7,083 bases of DNA from Chth-196 sp044376515 (GTDB taxonomy: Bacteria; Verrucomicrobiota; Verrucomicrobiia; Chthoniobacterales; Chthoniobacteraceae): the NCBI GenBank assembly GCA_044376515.1, contig JBILKV010000224.1:1-7083 (forward strand). The letters are read 5' to 3'. Below the pieces are notes generated by a model, which searched no databases, was not told the origin of the DNA, and worked only from the letters and a program-made list of their open reading frames with translations. The position numbers and the translations under genes are program-made. Position 1 is the stretch's first letter. Each line of letters opens with the position of its first letter. Positions 5,450 through 7,083 of this stretch are shown piece by piece.

Positions 5450-6916
5450 CTAAACCCTGGGCTGCTTGGCGCGTTTCCCGGCGGCGTCCATTTTTCGGTA
5501 AAGCGTGGCCGTGGAGATGCCCAGCATGTGGGCCGCCCTATCGCGGGCACCGTGGTTGAGTCGGATGATCTCCTCGATGTAGCGGCGTTCCTGCTCGGCG
5601 ATGAAATCCGACAGGCTCATCCCCAGCCGGACAGGGAGCTCGGCCGTCCCCTGCAGGTGGAAGGCGCCGGCGCCCCTCTGCTTTGAAAAAGCCCCCTTTG
5701 AATGGATCGTTTGGGAATTGGGGCGCCCGCCAAGTGGCTTGCAATTCACCACGTGCGGCGGAAAGTCGCTCACCCGAATTACTCCCTCCTCGCACAACGC
5801 ACAGGCCCGTTCGACCGCGTTCTCCAGCTCCCGAACATTTCCCGGCCACGGGTACCGGTTGAGAACGGCGGCGGCGGCGGGCTCGACATGAAAGGGCCCG
5901 CTAGCCGAGGGCCGCGAATGTTTCTGCAGAAAATGCTCCACCAAAAGCGGGATGTCCTCCACCCGCTCTCGCAGGGGCGGCACCTCCAAAGGAATCACGG
6001 CGAGCCGGTAGTAGAGATCCTCTCGAAAATCCCCGGTCATGGTCTTTTCAAAGAGCGGCTCGTTGGTGGCAGCCAGCACGCGCACGTGGATGGGGATGCT
6101 GCGGTTGTCCCCCACCCTCCGAAGAATCCGCTCCTGAAGCACGCGCAGCAGTTTGGTCTGGAGCAGGGGCGCCATCGAGTTGATTTCATCGAGGAAAATG
6201 GTGCCTCCCTCCGCCTCCTCAAACAGCCCTATTTTGTCCTGCACTGCCCCGGTAAATGCGCCCTTTTTGTGGCCGAAGAGTTCGCTCTCCAGCAGGTTCT
6301 CGGGTAGGGCCGAACAGTTCACCGCGACGAAGGGTTTGCTCTGGCGCGCCGAGTTGAAATGCAGCGCCCTCGCCACCAGCTCCTTGCCCGTGCCGCTTTC
6401 TCCGGCAATGAGGATCGTCGAGTCGGTGCTCGCCACCTTGTCGATCACCCTGAAGAGCTCCAGCATCCGGGACGCTTTTCCGACGATCTGATCAAATCTC
6501 CCCGCGTCCGGCGGCAGATCCGAATCGGGAGAAATTTGCCCGCCATGGGACTCCACGCTGGCTGTGAGCGCCTTCTGGACCGCCGAACGCAAGTCAACCA
6601 CATTGAAGGGTTTCAGCACATAGTCGAAGGCCCCGGAACGCATCGCCTCCAAGGCCACTTCCAACTGCCGGTTGGCCGTCAGCAGGATCACTGGAACCCC
6701 GGGCAGGGTGAGACGCGCGGCCCGCAGGATATCCATCCCGTTGACACCGTTCATCCGCAAATCTGTCAGGATCAACTGCGGCGAATGCCCCAGCATGAAA
6801 TCCAGCGCTTTCTGGCCCGAGGCGTAGGGGATGGGGGTGTGCCCGTCCTCTTTGCAAAGACCCGAGACGACCTGCACCATGGCAGGGTCGTCATCAATGA
6901 TTAGTATGCGCGCCAT
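5450..6916 (-). CDS. NtrC-type sigma-54-dependent response regulator
   Basis: Complete 488-aa protein with three domains. Receiver (1 to about 120): acidic pocket D8-D10, phosphoacceptor D52 in LILTDLRM, T80 and K102 in LKPF. All the usual residues are present, so it should be phosphorylated by a histidine kinase. Central AAA+ domain (about 142-372): Walker A GESGTGKE 172-179, the sigma-54-contacting loop GAFTGA 219-224, Walker B GGTIFLDEI 237-245, the arginine-finger stretch GDFREDLYYRL 295-305, and sensor II WPGNVRELEN 357-366. After a flexible linker (about 391-430), the C-terminal Fis-type helix-turn-helix spans about 441-476 (HGARDRAAHMLGISTATLYRKM). It therefore binds an upstream site and opens sigma-54 promoters using ATP. 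The kinase is not in the window. Targets are unknown; the secreted block downstream is the nearest candidate, but no convincing -24/-12 promoter lies before it. There is no Shine-Dalgarno sequence. Confidence 0.97.
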   Translation of the reverse strand: MARILIIDDDPAMVQVVSGLCKEDGHTPIPYASGQKALDFMLGHSPQLILTDLRMNGVNGMDILRAARLTLPGVPVILLTANRQLEVALEAMRSGAFDYVLKPFNVVDLRSAVQKALTASVESHGGQISPDSDLPPDAGRFDQIVGKASRMLELFRVIDKVASTDSTILIAGESGTGKELVARALHFNSARQSKPFVAVNCSALPENLLESELFGHKKGAFTGAVQDKIGLFEEAEGGTIFLDEINSMAPLLQTKLLRVLQERILRRVGDNRSIPIHVRVLAATNEPLFEKTMTGDFREDLYYRLAVIPLEVPPLRERVEDIPLLVEHFLQKHSRPSASGPFHVEPAAAAVLNRYPWPGNVRELENAVERACALCEEGVIRVSDFPPHVVNCKPLGGRPNSQTIHSKGAFSKQRGAGAFHLQGTAELPVRLGMSLSDFIAEQERRYIEEIIRLNHGARDRAAHMLGISTATLYRKMDAAGKRAKQPRV

Positions 6917-6969
6917 CCGGTCTGGGGGGTGTCCGGCAAAATTTTTGGGTGGGCATCAATTTTCTGCCT

Positions 6970-6989
6970 AAGAAAGGTTCTGCTTTCTT
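6970..6989. promoter_or_regulatory. 7-6-7 inverted repeat upstream of the response regulator
   Basis: AAGAAAG (6970-6976) and CTTTCTT (6983-6989) form a perfect inverted repeat with a 6-bp spacer. It lies 54-73 bp upstream of the regulator start. Size and position would suit a dimeric operator, perhaps for autoregulation, or an RNA hairpin. The same right arm can also pair with AAGAAA at 6999-7004. Low-complexity A/T sequence makes chance a real possibility. Confidence 0.35.
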
Positions 6990-7002
6990 TCCATTCGGAA
7001 GA

Positions 7003-7022
7003 AAAGCCCAAAAAAAGGCTTT
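7003..7022 (-). terminator. Weak terminator-like hairpin
   Basis: As minus-strand RNA, AAAGCC (7022-7017) pairs with GGCUUU (7008-7003) around an 8-nt, U-rich loop, and UCUUCC follows. It begins within a TGA triplet that could end an upstream gene. The stem is only 6 bp, half of it A-U, and the U-tract is short, so termination would be weak. Confidence 0.3.
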
Positions 7023-7083
7023 CACACCACCAGGGCAAAGCCACCCGCCCGCGTGCCGGATTGAGGCGTCCCCTGCCGGACCC
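7022..7083 (-). CDS. Possible C-terminal end of an upstream gene (weak)
   Basis: In one minus frame the right edge reads VRQGTPQSGTRAGGFALVV and stops at TGA 7024-7022, directly ahead of the hairpin at 7003-7022. Fifteen of 19 third positions are G or C, as in the genes here. The GT-rich tail loosely recalls the end of histidine kinase ATPase domains, which would suit a gene placed just before a response regulator. However, the other two minus frames are open here too, and 19 codons prove little. Confidence 0.22.
   Translation of the reverse strand, partial: VRQGTPQSGTRAGGFALVV

Noticed and set aside
6917..7083. Other open frames across the right end
   Set aside because: All minus frames are open by GC bias; products look random and run into the regulator gene out of frame.

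Overview
The window is a GC-rich bacterial segment. Every gene I can support lies on the minus strand, so the order of transcription runs from high to low coordinates. The style suggests the Planctomycetes-Verrucomicrobia group, with Verrucomicrobia my first guess. The reasons are two exported PQQ-like beta-propeller proteins whose mature ends begin DWPQ(W/Y)RG, a Gfo/Idh/MocA oxidoreductase with a CTVPMATS motif, and few Shine-Dalgarno sequences. This assignment is inference from gene style, without any database comparison.

Layout in transcription order: (1) 7083-7022, a possible C-terminal end of an upstream gene (weak). (2) 6916-5450, a complete NtrC-type sigma-54-dependent response regulator, preceded by overlapping inverted repeats. 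(3) 5325-2067, a three-gene block of secreted proteins: a PQQ-like propeller (440 aa), a LamG/DUF1080-like beta-sandwich protein (209 aa) joined to it by an ATGA stop/start overlap, and, 62 bp on, a second PQQ-like propeller (415 aa). (4) 1939-815, a cytoplasmic NAD(P)-dependent-type oxidoreductase of the Gfo/Idh/MocA family. (5) 708-331, a 125-aa protein of unknown function. (6) 203-1, the N-terminal third of a SufT-type Fe-S assembly factor, cut by the window edge.

The secreted block is the most coherent unit. All three proteins carry Sec signal peptides, and two are translationally coupled. Propeller plus carbohydrate-binding-like sandwich suggests a periplasmic or cell-surface complex, possibly linked to polysaccharide use. 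The neighbouring oxidoreductase family often acts on sugars, but no catalytic residues for PQQ-dependent dehydrogenation are visible. The response regulator could control the block, but I found no convincing sigma-54 -24/-12 promoter in front of it, and its partner kinase is not in the window.

No intergenic stretch exceeds about 170 bp. Most gaps contain a small inverted or tandem repeat, and none of these is followed by a clear U-tract terminator. No rRNA, tRNA, CRISPR array, insertion sequence or phage feature was seen.
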